From contig NZ_CP071454.1 of NCBI RefSeq assembly GCF_017352135.1, positions 124,001 through 188,000 on the forward strand: 64,000 nucleotides of DNA. The letters are read 5' to 3'. Made by a program: the position numbers and the translations under genes. A model generated the notes under the pieces. The model saw only the letters and a program-made list of their open reading frames with translations, was not told the DNA's origin and did no database searches. The stretch comes from Rhizobium lentis. GTDB lineage: Bacteria > Pseudomonadota > Alphaproteobacteria > Rhizobiales > Rhizobiaceae. This document shows, in pieces, positions 43,447 through 51,381 of the stretch; position 1 is the stretch's first letter; each line of letters opens with the position of its first letter.

Positions 43447-44484
43447 TCACATGGTTTTGCGCAGCAGCGCGAGCAGAAGCGGTGCGCCGAAGACGGCCGT
43501 GACCACGCCGATCGGGATTTCCTCGGCCTGCCCCAGCAGCCGGCCGGCGAGATCGCCGAGCGTAACGGTGACGGCGCCGAGCACGATGGTCAGCGCCAGC
43601 GACAGCATGAAATTCCGGCCCGCCAGGAGGCGGGCGAGATGCGGCACGATGATACCAACGAAGACGACCGGGCCCACGGCGCCGACGGCGCTCGCCGCAA
43701 GCACGCAGGAAACGATCAGGACGACCGAAAACTGCCAGCGATAGGCAAGCCCGAAGGACCGGGCGACAGGCACATCGAACTGCAGCAGCATCAGCGGGCG
43801 ATAGATGACCGGCAGCATGCCGAGCCCGGCGATCGTGAACGGCAGCAGGAAGACCGCGTGATCCCAGCTGCGGGCATAGAGGCTGCCCGACAGCCATTCG
43901 AGAATGATTTCGATGCGGGCCGATCCCCAGCCGGCGATGAGGCCGATCGCCACCGCATGCAGCACGGCGCCGACCGCCACGCCGCAAAGCGTGATGCGCA
44001 GCGCACTGAGGCCGAGACGGAAGGCGAGCAGATAGATCACACCGCCGGCGAGCAAGCCACCGGCCAGGCCTGCGGCCGGCAGCCATGCGACCGGCAGTTC
44101 GGCGAGCGTGTTCGAGCCCGGTTCGAGGATATAGACGGTGAAGAGCAGGAAGATCGTCACCGACAGCGTCGCCCCCTGCGACACGCCCATCAGCGACGGA
44201 TCGGCCAGCGGATTGCGGGTGATGGTCTGCAGCAGATAGCCCGCCAGCGAAAAATGGATGCCGGCCAGAATGCCGGTGGCGATACGCGGCAGCCGGATAT
44301 CGAGAATGATCAGCCGCGCTTCCGCCGCGCCGCCGCCGGTCAAGACCGCCGCGACGTCGCCCAGAGGAATATCGGCGACGCCGAGGAATATCGCCGCCGC
44401 AAGCGACAGGATGGCCGGCGCGACGAGCGCGGGAAACATCCATATCGGCGCCGCATCGGCTGGTATCGACTGAGGGCCGCTCAT
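43447..44484 (-). CDS. Siderophore ABC transporter permease (FecCD family)
   Basis: A 345-residue inner-membrane permease of the FecCD/BtuC type with about ten helices. The family signatures ITRNPLADPSLMGVSQGA and GAVGPVVFVGIIVPHLARLL are present. It overlaps the upstream permease gene by 4 bases and forms the second subunit of the heterodimeric channel. Residues before the first helix (MSGPQSIPADAAPIW) are cytoplasmic. Confidence 0.95.
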   Translation of the reverse strand: MSGPQSIPADAAPIWMFPALVAPAILSLAAAIFLGVADIPLGDVAAVLTGGGAAEARLIILDIRLPRIATGILAGIHFSLAGYLLQTITRNPLADPSLMGVSQGATLSVTIFLLFTVYILEPGSNTLAELPVAWLPAAGLAGGLLAGGVIYLLAFRLGLSALRITLCGVAVGAVLHAVAIGLIAGWGSARIEIILEWLSGSLYARSWDHAVFLLPFTIAGLGMLPVIYRPLMLLQFDVPVARSFGLAYRWQFSVVLIVSCVLAASAVGAVGPVVFVGIIVPHLARLLAGRNFMLSLALTIVLGAVTVTLGDLAGRLLGQAEEIPIGVVTAVFGAPLLLALLRKTM

Positions 44485-45497
44485 CGCGCCTCACCTGCAA
44501 GATTAAGCTGCCCGCGCTGGACGAGATAGATGAAGACGGGGCCACCGATGAGCGCGGTGATGATCCCGACCGGCAATTCGCGTGGGAGGGCGATGCTGCG
44601 CGCGAAAATGTCGGCAACGGTCACGATCAACGCGCCGAGGCCAACGCTCAATCCGATCTCGAAGCCCGTGCCGCGCGGCCTGAGCAGCCGGGCGATGTGG
44701 GGAGCGGCAAGGCCGACGAAGGCGACCGGCCCTGCAACCGGCGCGACGCCCGCGACAGGAATGACGGCAAGAATGAGAATGAGCGGTTTCCACAGGCCGA
44801 GCTGCAGGCCCATGCCTGCCGCCGCGTGATCGCTCAGCATGAACATGCCGATCACCCGCCGCAGAGCGAGCGCCCCTATGACGCCGACGATGGTCCAGGG
44901 CAGCATATAGAAGAGATGCGACCAGGTGCGCCCCTGGAAGCCGCCGGCGAGCCAGAAGAGCAGCGATGCCGATTGTGGACCGGTCAAGAGCAGCACGTAG
45001 GTCGTGATCGCGCTGAGGAAGAGCGAGACGCTCACGCCGCCGAGCGCAAGCTGAAGCGGCCGCCCCTGCCCGCCGCGCGAAACCCAGAAGGTCAACGAAG
45101 CCGCCGCAAGCCCGCCGGCCAGGCCGACGAAGGGATAGAAGGCAGGCGAAAGCCAGGGCACGAAGACGAAACAGCAGACGATCGGCGCAACCGCTCCCGA
45201 TGTAACGCCGGTGATGCCGGGATCAGCCAGCGGATTGCGCGTCAGCGTCTGCAAGATGTAACCGGAAACGGCAAGCCCAGCCCCGCCGGCAACAGCCGCC
45301 AGGCTGCGCGGCAGGCGTAGCGTCCAGACGAGGACGGATTCGATCTTGCCGTCGGGCGCGAGCAGCACGCGAAGCGCCGTCTCGACCGACAGCGTCTTGG
45401 CGCCGACCAGCAGGCCGAGCATCACCGCCAGGATGGCGGCGACGACGACGAGCCCGATGGCCAGATGCGATTGCCGGGGGCTCATCGCAGGTCTCAT
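44481..45497 (-). CDS. Siderophore ABC transporter permease (FecCD family)
   Basis: A 338-residue FecCD-type inner-membrane permease. Signatures: QTLTRNPLADPGITGVTSGA and VAGPVAFVGLAAPHIARLLRP. About ten membrane helices. It begins 8 bases after the binding-protein gene stop and overlaps the second permease gene by 4 bases, so the operon is tightly coupled. Imports a ferric siderophore with the other permease; the ligand is unknown. Confidence 0.95.
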   Translation of the reverse strand: MRPAMSPRQSHLAIGLVVVAAILAVMLGLLVGAKTLSVETALRVLLAPDGKIESVLVWTLRLPRSLAAVAGGAGLAVSGYILQTLTRNPLADPGITGVTSGAVAPIVCCFVFVPWLSPAFYPFVGLAGGLAAASLTFWVSRGGQGRPLQLALGGVSVSLFLSAITTYVLLLTGPQSASLLFWLAGGFQGRTWSHLFYMLPWTIVGVIGALALRRVIGMFMLSDHAAAGMGLQLGLWKPLILILAVIPVAGVAPVAGPVAFVGLAAPHIARLLRPRGTGFEIGLSVGLGALIVTVADIFARSIALPRELPVGIITALIGGPVFIYLVQRGQLNLAGEAR

Positions 45498-45505
45498 CCT
45501 TGAGC

Positions 45506-46474
45506 TTAGTTCTGCAGCTCAGCCGGGATCAGCTTGGCAGCTTCGGCCTTGACGTCGACGGCCGGGAAGGTCTCGGGATAGAGGTAATGCGCGGCCTCGC
45601 GCAGAACGATTTCGCGGGCGATCGGGCCGTTGGTCTCCACCCATTGGTCGCCGACATAGAAGACCCGGTTGTTCTTGACCGCAGACAGTTGCGACCAGAT
45701 CGGATTGCTCTCATGCGGGCGATCCGGGCCGGAATCATAGACGAAGATGACCTCCGGATCCTTCTCCAGCATGGTTTCCAGGCTGATGTCGATGCCGAAC
45801 TCGCCGCCGGGGGTCTTTGGCCCCGGCACATTGTCACCGCCGATCGCGGCGACGATCGAGGCCGAGGTGTTTTCCGTGTGGAAAGCGAAAGGCGTCGCGC
45901 CGCCCCACATGATGAGGAAACGCGGATGAACATCCTTGGGCGCCTTGGCGGTGAATTCGGCAAGATGCTTGCGGAAATCGGCGTTCAGCTGCTCGCCGCG
46001 CTCGGGCTTGCCGAGCAGCTTCGAAAGCGAGGCAACCTCCTTGTAGCTCTCTTCCAGCAGTTCCATGTTGTAGGCAACATAAGGCGCGATGTTCTGCAGT
46101 TGTGCCGCATTGCCGACCGTATAGCGGCGGATCGCGATGATCAGGTCCGGCTTGGCTTCGGAGAGAAGCTCCAGATTGGGCTTGGCGCGCTGGCCGATCT
46201 GCTTCATCCCGGAGGTGAGGCCGAGCAGGAAAGCTGGCTCGCGTCCTGACGTCATATAGGTGCTGGCAACCGGCTTGATGCCGAGCGCCAGCGCGACGTC
46301 ATCGGCGAAATAGGAAATCGAGGCAATGCGCTTCGGCTGCGCCGGGACTTCCACGGTAACGCCGCGATCATCGACGATCGAGACTTTCTTGCCGTCATCC
46401 GCTTGGGCGGCCCCTGTGATCAGCATTGCCGACAGCCCCAGGGCAGAGAAAAATGTACGTGCGTATCGAGTCAT
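45506..46474 (-). CDS. Iron-siderophore periplasmic binding protein
   Basis: A 322-residue class III periplasmic substrate-binding protein. Signal peptide FFSALGLSAMLITGAAQA (cleavage near residue 25). KRIASISYFADDVALALGI is the start of the first lobe and PDLIIAIRRYTVG the helical backbone element. It delivers a ferric siderophore to the FecCD permeases encoded downstream. GAGGGGAG lies about 9 bases before the ATG. First gene of a four-gene importer operon, with an IRO-like motif upstream. Confidence 0.94.
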   Translation of the reverse strand: MTRYARTFFSALGLSAMLITGAAQADDGKKVSIVDDRGVTVEVPAQPKRIASISYFADDVALALGIKPVASTYMTSGREPAFLLGLTSGMKQIGQRAKPNLELLSEAKPDLIIAIRRYTVGNAAQLQNIAPYVAYNMELLEESYKEVASLSKLLGKPERGEQLNADFRKHLAEFTAKAPKDVHPRFLIMWGGATPFAFHTENTSASIVAAIGGDNVPGPKTPGGEFGIDISLETMLEKDPEVIFVYDSGPDRPHESNPIWSQLSAVKNNRVFYVGDQWVETNGPIAREIVLREAAHYLYPETFPAVDVKAEAAKLIPAELQN

Positions 46475-46520
46475 ATCTGCAAACTCCCCTCTAGTGCGCA
46501 GAGGCTTTAGCCAAAAAAGC

Positions 46521-46540
46521 GGAGTTTCACAATCATGATT
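46521..46540 (-). promoter_or_regulatory. IRO-like (RirA-type) box and palindrome upstream of importer
   Basis: On the minus strand TGATTGTGAAACTCC (46521-46535) matches the RirA iron-responsive operator form TGA-N9-TCA with one mismatch. It overlaps a perfect palindrome AATCATGATT (46531-46540). Position, about 50 bases before the binding-protein gene, suits iron repression. Confidence 0.35.
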
Positions 46541-46587
46541 CTATTGGTCCGTTTTCTGAGCGCACCCTCGGCAGCACCCCGCTTACG

Positions 46588-47691
46588 CTAGGCTCGCTCC
46601 TCGGGCAGGGCGAAGACGGCGCAAGGCCGGGCAATACCACGCAGGGCGTGCTCGCCGAGCGGCGTCAGGACGGCCTCCGTATTCGCCGCCACCGCGCCGG
46701 AGATCAGCACGGTTCGGCCGAGCGGCTTGCAGAGCCCCTCCAAACGGCTGACCAGATTGACCGCAGGACCGATGGCGGTGAAGTCAAGCCGGTCGGCAGC
46801 GCCTATATTGCCCCACAATATCTCGCCGAAATGCAGCGCCGCCCCGAAGGGCAGCGGCGACAGCCCCTGCGCCCGGCGCAATTCATCGAGATGGGCCATG
46901 CCGGCGCAGCTGGCGGCGACCGCCCTCAGTGCTGCCTCGCAGGCATCTCGATCAGCCTGCGTCTCTTCGCCGGAGGCAGGCGCAACCGGAAAGATCGCCA
47001 GCACACCGTCGCCGATGAATTTGAGGACCTCGCCCCCAAAAGCGTGCACGGCGCCGGCGATCCGGTCGAACCAGGCGTCCAGCGTGGCGATCATCGCATA
47101 CGGCTCGGTGGCCTCTGAGAGGGCGGTGAAATCGCGCAGGTCGGCGCAAACGAGGGCTGCGCGGATGGTCTCGCCGGTGCCGCGGGCAAGCGCGCCGGCC
47201 TGCACCCGGGCCGCACTGCGACGGCCGAGATAGGCTTCGAGCAAGGCTGTCCGCGCCTCCCGCGCCGAGAGTGCGGCCAGCGGTGCGGCAGCAAAACGCG
47301 CGATCTCTTGCAGTCGCCGGGCTTCGGCCGTGCCGAAAGCGCCGTCCCCTGCCCCATTGGCAGTGCCTGCCCAGCCGAGCACCGGGCTCTCCTGCGATTT
47401 TCCGATCCTTTCCTCCCAAACCCGCCCGAGCCCGGCCAGCCATTCGCGCCCGGCCTCGACAGGCGGGGCCGCCGCAAAGCCGAGCGCCTCGATAACAACC
47501 CCGGTCTCGGCCCGCCAAAGCCAGGTGCGCCGCGCGATGATCGGATGCGGCACCGAAAGCGTCAGCGCGCCGCCGGCAAGTGGCAGACCGTCGCAAAGCA
47601 GCTGGCGCCCGAGCTCGGCCAGGAACCGTTCGGGACCAGGTGAGGCAGCGGCCTCGTCAACCAGCCAGGCAAGGGAGGAAGTCAGATCCAT
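46588..47691 (-). CDS. Soluble class III adenylate/guanylate cyclase
   Basis: A 367-residue cytoplasmic protein. The N-terminal 150 residues are an unassigned regulatory region (weakly GAF-like); residues about 180-355 form a class III cyclase domain with metal-binding LVCADLRDFTALSE and GEVLKFIGDGVLAIFP, plus FGAALHFGEILWGNIGAADRLDFTAIG and VNLVSRLE. Two catalytic Asp and the Lys of LKFIGDG support ATP cyclisation to cAMP. It lies beyond the siderophore operon on the same strand but 114 bases away, probably separate. The signal is unknown. Confidence 0.92.
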   Translation of the reverse strand: MDLTSSLAWLVDEAAASPGPERFLAELGRQLLCDGLPLAGGALTLSVPHPIIARRTWLWRAETGVVIEALGFAAAPPVEAGREWLAGLGRVWEERIGKSQESPVLGWAGTANGAGDGAFGTAEARRLQEIARFAAAPLAALSAREARTALLEAYLGRRSAARVQAGALARGTGETIRAALVCADLRDFTALSEATEPYAMIATLDAWFDRIAGAVHAFGGEVLKFIGDGVLAIFPVAPASGEETQADRDACEAALRAVAASCAGMAHLDELRRAQGLSPLPFGAALHFGEILWGNIGAADRLDFTAIGPAVNLVSRLEGLCKPLGRTVLISGAVAANTEAVLTPLGEHALRGIARPCAVFALPEERA

Positions 47692-47831
47692 GGCTTAGGA
47701 TGACACCACCCGGAAATGTCCGCAAGCGGACGCCTCCGCATCCTCCATGGCTCCAAAACACTGTCGAAAATCCATCATTATGGTGGAAAACAGAAAAATA
47801 ACACTTTAAACTTGCGCCACTTTGATTCCAT

Positions 47832-47837
47832 TATAAT
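47832..47837 (+). promoter_or_regulatory. TATAAT -10 element of the small gene at 47871
   Basis: A perfect TATAAT lies 34 bases before the start codon within an AT-rich segment. A CTTGCG at 47811-47816 (15 bases away) is a possible -35 with the CTTG core common in rhizobia. Confidence 0.4.
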
Positions 47838-47870
47838 GTCTGGGTCATCATCCGCGATTGAGGGGTTGCG

Positions 47871-48095
47871 ATGGGCACGACATTCTGGCCGAAAGATCCG
47901 CTGGACGGAAACGACTTGACGCTGTTGACGTCGATCCTGCGGCGCTGGTGCACGCGCTATGGGATCGAATTCACCGCGGAGGAAAGCAAGCGGAAGGCGA
48001 AGGAGCTCGTTGAATGGTTCGAGTTCGGCGTCAAGGACCCGGCCGAGCTGGAAGAACTGATCGACGGCAAGCATTGGCTCGTGAGCCAGATCTGA
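47871..48095 (+). CDS. Conserved small hypothetical protein
   Basis: A 74-residue soluble protein (MGTTFWPKDPLDGNDLTLL at the N-terminus, WLVSQI at the C-terminus). A single helical domain with ESKRKAKELVEWFEFGVKD suggests a small three-helix fold. The GAGGGG site lies 7 bases before the ATG. It is preceded by an AT-rich promoter-like region with a TATAAT element. Function unknown. Confidence 0.75.
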   Translation: MGTTFWPKDPLDGNDLTLLTSILRRWCTRYGIEFTAEESKRKAKELVEWFEFGVKDPAELEELIDGKHWLVSQI

Positions 48096-48167
48096 ATCAG
48101 GCGCCGCAACCCTTAGAGGCCGGACGAATTGCGCCGGCCTCCATCGATTTCTCTTTGAACGAGACCC

Positions 48168-48479
48168 TTAATAATCGTCCCGCCAACGACGGTCCCGATC
48201 CCAACGCCGCTCCTCGCGCCAGCGCGGGCCATCCCAATGCCGGTGATGCCGCCGCTCCCAGCCCCAGCGGGGCGGGCCGCCATAGAAAGCCACAGGCGGC
48301 GGGCGGCGCCAGTTGCGCCGGCATTCGCCCCAGCGGGTCAGGTGCCAGCCCCGGCCACAGGCGTAGTCGACCTTTGTGACAGTGCTCTCAACCTTGATTG
48401 TCCCAACCGGCATCGCCTGAGCTGTGCCGATCGAGAGGCTGCCAGCGAGCAAGGCAGCCGCGATAGAAAGTGCCTTCAT
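48168..48479 (-). CDS. Small exported basic protein, GCG_CRPN-like
   Basis: A 103-residue exported protein. MKALSIAAALLAGSLSIGTAQA is the signal peptide. The mature protein contains CGRGWHLTRWGECRRN, resembling the GCG...CRPN prefix motif of small repeat proteins in rhizobia, followed by a Trp/Arg/His-rich tail (RRHHRHWDGPRWREERRWD). The ATG at 48479 follows TTGGAG by 7 bases. Function unknown; the two Cys could bind each other or a metal. Confidence 0.75.
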   Translation of the reverse strand: MKALSIAAALLAGSLSIGTAQAMPVGTIKVESTVTKVDYACGRGWHLTRWGECRRNWRRPPPVAFYGGPPRWGWERRHHRHWDGPRWREERRWDRDRRWRDDY

Positions 48480-48665
48480 CGAAAACTCCAATTCAATCCA
48501 GCCGCAACCACCTTAGGTCCGCCAAATTGAACTGGAGATGAACTGCGCGTTCATGTTTGCGGGAGAAAAAACAGCGCTTTCGGACGGCGTATTGCAGCGC
48601 CGGCCGGCTGCTCTTTCCGCAGCGTCAAGCACTTGAGGAGCGTTACCCTGCCCCGGAAAACCCGT

Positions 48666-49112
48666 TCATGTCCTGCCGTAAAAAGGATCTGGACCCGGGT
48701 CCCGCCCAGCGGCAACCTCGATGAGCCGCCCCATATAATGTTCCCAGCCCTCGGCATGGCCGGCGCATTGTTCCGCATTGGGCAGGCCACTATGGGTGAG
48801 CCGCAAGAGCGTCCCGTCCGGCTGCTCGATCAGATCGATCTCGACAAGGCTTGAGCCCGGCGGCACCACTTCGCTGCCATCCCAGCCGAAGCTGTAGGCC
48901 AAGCGATGCACCGGGACCACCTCACGAAACGAGCCGCGCGCAAAGCGGGCGCCGGTGACGTTGACGAGATAAAGGCCACCCGGCTCAGGCTCGACCTGCG
49001 CTTCCGTTCCCATCCAACGCAGGATCTTCTCAGGATCTGTCATCAGCGCAAACACCGCAGCCGGCGGCGCGGCGATATGCGCCTCGCGGCGCACGACGAA
49101 GGGGTCTTGCAT
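48666..49112 (-). CDS. SRPBCC / AHSA1-like domain protein
   Basis: A 148-residue SRPBCC domain protein. VRREAHIAAPPAAVFALMTDPEKILRWMG is the canonical start of the fold, and GWEHYMGRLIEVAAGRDP the C-terminal helix. The ATG at 49112 is chosen since the family begins there; the longer frame would extend into the repeat region. Similar in family to the gene at 4881. Ligand unknown. Confidence 0.9.
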   Translation of the reverse strand: MQDPFVVRREAHIAAPPAAVFALMTDPEKILRWMGTEAQVEPEPGGLYLVNVTGARFARGSFREVVPVHRLAYSFGWDGSEVVPPGSSLVEIDLIEQPDGTLLRLTHSGLPNAEQCAGHAEGWEHYMGRLIEVAAGRDPGPDPFYGRT

Positions 49113-49271
49113 GTCTGTCTCCGATGGTTGCTGTCCTGCCCCTAATGAGGCCGAGCGGCATGCTTTTTCAAGATGGATGTCCTCAGCAGGAGCATGTAGG
49201 CGGAAGGGAGTGATCAGCAAGGGTGGTGGGGCATGTGCCCTTCGCTCGCGCTCAGCGCATTCGCTCCCATC

Positions 49272-49330
49272 GTCGCTCACCCCCTCATCTGCCTGCCGGC
49301 ATCTTCTCCCCGCTGGGGAGAAGCGGACTC
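49272..49330. repeat. Palindromic repeat, left arm
   Basis: Carries TCACCCCCTCATCTGCCTG, then GGCATCTTCTCCCCGCTGGG. An inverted near-copy lies at 49385-49450, together an imperfect palindrome of about 180 bases around a 55-base centre. Similar elements are common between rhizobial genes. Confidence 0.6.
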
Positions 49331-49384
49331 GTGGCGGCGCCTCGCTCCTTCAGAAATGCCTCTTGTGGAAGCGAGGGCAGGCAA

Positions 49385-49450
49385 CTGCTCCCCCTTCGCC
49401 CAGCGGGGAGAAGATGCCCGTCAGGGCAGATGAGGGGGTGAGGAGCGTTA
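49385..49450. repeat. Palindromic repeat, right arm
   Basis: Contains CCCAGCGGGGAGAAGATGCC and CAGATGAGGGGGTGAGGAGC, the inverse of the element at 49272-49330. Confidence 0.6.
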
Positions 49451-49479
49451 GCGACGAGCGCCTTGAGCGGCAGGCGAAA

Positions 49480-49514
49480 GGCATATGGCATATGGCATAT
49501 GGCATATGGCATAT
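49480..49514. repeat. Heptamer microsatellite, five perfect GGCATAT units
   Basis: Five tandem exact copies of GGCATAT directly after the palindromic repeat. It lies about 80 bases before the FMN riboswitch. The unit is not a multiple of 3 and the array is short, so copy number may vary between strains. Confidence 0.85.
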
Positions 49515-49592
49515 GAGAGGATACACCGACGCACCCGCCCACGAAACCATCTTCCCTATTGCCAGCCCGCCGCCTTGCCCCTATTGTCGCGC

Positions 49593-49729
49593 CGTTCTCA
49601 GGGCGGGGTGAAAGTCCCTACCGGCGGTATGCAGTTTCGATTGCGAGCCCGCGAGCGCCTTCCTCGGAAGGGTCAGCAGATCAGGTGAGAGGCCTGAGCC
49701 GACGGTCATAGTCCGGATGAAAGAGAACG
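49593..49729 (+). promoter_or_regulatory. FMN riboswitch (RFN element)
   Basis: The conserved RFN elements are present in order: CGTTCTCAGGGCGGGGTGAA (49593 on), GTCCCTACCGGCGGTATG, AGCCCGCGAGC, GGTCAGCAGATCAGGTGAGA, and GGCCTGAGCCGACGGTCATA, closing with GATGAAAGAGAACG. The terminal stem CGTTCTC/GAGAACG (49593-49599 with 49723-49729) closes the aptamer. It binds FMN and represses riboflavin genes. The lumazine synthase gene starts 84 bases downstream. Confidence 0.95.
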
Positions 49730-49812
49730 TGCGTTGCTGCTGCCCTCCCGGGCTGTCGGCGGATGCTCGTGATCGCCTTGGGTGACGTGTCTGTACGCCA
49801 AAGGAGATCACC

Positions 49813-50247
49813 ATGACACCCACCCGTTATGCCTTCGTCAAAGCCGGCTGGCACGCCGATATCGTCGACCGTGCGCTCGAAGGATTCCAACAGCTTGTTC
49901 CCGCCGAGCAGATCGACGTGTTCGATGTTCCGGGCGCCTTCGAAATGCCGCTCCTGTCGCGCGATCTTGCCGCCACCGGCCGTTATGCCGCCGTCGTCGC
50001 CGCCGCCTTCGTCGTCGATGGCGGGATCTACCGCCACGAATTCGTCGCCCAGGCCGTCGTCGATGGCCTGATGCGCGCCGGCATGGACACCGGTGTGCCG
50101 GTGCTGTCGGTCTCGCTGACGCCGCATCATTACCAGGAAACCGAGCATCACACCCAGATCTACCGCGCTCATTTCGTCGAGAAGGGCCGCGAGGCAGCCC
50201 GCGCCGCGCTCATGATCGGCAAGACGCGCGCCGCCCTTGCGGCGTAG
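49813..50247 (+). CDS. ribH2: 6,7-dimethyl-8-ribityllumazine synthase, type II
   Basis: A 144-residue lumazine synthase, which condenses 3,4-dihydroxybutanone phosphate with a ribitylaminopyrimidine in riboflavin synthesis. FVKAGWHADIV, FDVPGAFEMPLL and the type II motif LTPHHYQETEHH identify the decameric RibH2 form of rhizobia and Brucella. The FMN riboswitch at 49593-49729 controls it. AAAGGAG lies 6 bases before the ATG. It stands alone, away from the other rib genes. Confidence 0.95.
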   Translation: MTPTRYAFVKAGWHADIVDRALEGFQQLVPAEQIDVFDVPGAFEMPLLSRDLAATGRYAAVVAAAFVVDGGIYRHEFVAQAVVDGLMRAGMDTGVPVLSVSLTPHHYQETEHHTQIYRAHFVEKGREAARAALMIGKTRAALAA

Positions 50248-50264
50248 AAAGCCCGCATAACAGG

Positions 50265-50290
50265 CGGCGGGATCGGTCCGCCGTCTTTCT
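50265..50290 (+). terminator. Probable terminator after ribH2
   Basis: CGGCGG and CCGCCG pair with a 7-base loop, followed by TCTTTCT. It is 18 bases after the ribH2 stop. Confidence 0.45.
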
Positions 50291-50396
50291 CCATACCGAC
50301 AGAAGAATTGATTCGACCGCCTCTCCGCGCTGTGGTCCACTCGATCCCGACATGTATCGCCATTCTTAATGCGTCCAAACCTCAAGGGAGCTGAAG

Positions 50397-51086
50397 ATGA
50401 GCAATGCAATGCGCAGTGAAACCCCCACCCAATCCACGAGAACACGACCGGTCGACACCAAGCTCGAAGTGGTCGTCATCCCTGTTTCCGACGTCGACCG
50501 CGCCAAACGTTTTTACGAGAGCCTGGGCTGGCGGCTCGACGCCGACTTCGCCAATGACGCCGATTTCCGCGTGATCCAGTTCACCCCGCCCGGCTCCGGC
50601 TGCGCGATCATCTTCGGCAAGAATGTCACCGCCGCCGCCCCCGGCTCCGCCCAGGGCCTCTACCTCATCGTCTCCGACATCGAGGCCGCCAGGCGCGATC
50701 TCATCGCCCGCGGCGTCGAGGTGAGCGAGGTCTTCCACGACGCATCGGGCGTCTATGCCGGCAAGGACGAACCCTATCTCTTCGGGCGGCTGCGCATCGC
50801 CGGGCGCGATCCAGAACACCGTAGCTACCGCTCCTTTGCCTCCTTCAAGGATCCCGACGGCAACGGCTGGCTGTTCCAGGAAGTCACCACCCGCCTGCCC
50901 GGTCGCATCGACGCCGACGAGACAGCCTTCGCCACGTCGGGCGACCTTGCGTCGGCGCTGCGCCGCGCCGCCACCGCCCACGGCGAACACGAGAAACGAA
51001 ACGGCGGCAAATACGATGAAAACTGGCCGGACTGGTACGCTGAATACATGGTCAGCGAACAGACAGGCAGGGAGTTGCCGTTGTAG
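50397..51086 (+). CDS. VOC-superfamily (glyoxalase-like) protein
   Basis: A 229-residue protein with one vicinal-oxygen-chelate domain (about 20-165: VVVIPVSDVDRAKRFYESLGW, GLYLIVSDIEAARRDL, FASFKDPDGNGWLFQEV), followed by a helical C-terminal extension containing NWPDWYAEYMVSEQTG. The extension is a recognisable feature of a subfamily seen in Rhizobiales. Metal ligands of the VOC type are partly visible. The substrate is unknown. Ribosome site GGGAG precedes the ATG. Confidence 0.9.
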   Translation: MSNAMRSETPTQSTRTRPVDTKLEVVVIPVSDVDRAKRFYESLGWRLDADFANDADFRVIQFTPPGSGCAIIFGKNVTAAAPGSAQGLYLIVSDIEAARRDLIARGVEVSEVFHDASGVYAGKDEPYLFGRLRIAGRDPEHRSYRSFASFKDPDGNGWLFQEVTTRLPGRIDADETAFATSGDLASALRRAATAHGEHEKRNGGKYDENWPDWYAEYMVSEQTGRELPL

Positions 51087-51150
51087 GCGCGGACGCGGGA
51101 GGAGGACGCTCTCTCGGACGCGGTATTTATTTTCCATATCGGAGCGCCGC

Positions 51151-51212
51151 GTGGTACCGCGCTCTGCCCTGCCGAGCATCTCCCCCACAAAAGGGGGAGA
51201 TCGCAAAAAGCC
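51151..51212. repeat. RIME-like palindromic repeat, copy 2 (inverted)
   Basis: Contains GGTACCGC, GCTCTGCCCTGCCGAGCATC and TCCCCCACAAAAGGGGGAGA. Inverse orientation to the copy at 25229; lies 65 bases after the VOC gene. Confidence 0.7.
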
Positions 51213-51274
51213 ATGCCTCGTCCTGAATTTGCGGTTCACGTGACGCCGGTCGTTTGGGAAAGCCCGTGAGCCAG

Positions 51275-51335
51275 CCGACCTCCCACCTGTGGGAGAGATG
51301 CCCGGCAGGGCAGAGAGAGGTGTCCTACGGCACCC
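51275..51335. repeat. RIME-like palindromic repeat, copy 3
   Basis: Contains CTCCCACCTGTGGGAG and AGATGCCCGGCAGGGCAGAG. Same orientation as copy 1 and inverted to copy 2, which lies 65 bases away. Confidence 0.7.
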
Positions 51336-51381
51336 TCTCCCTTTTCATCCCGAGGCGAAGGCCGAGTCGACAACCGCCAGT

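Noticed and set aside
43234..44529. Plus-strand frame of 431 codons opposite the permease
   Set aside because: Extremely Gln/Arg/Asp-rich translation, opposite a FecCD permease with signatures.
49480..49514. Tandem repeats as a CRISPR array
   Set aside because: Units are 7 bases with no spacers and no cas genes.
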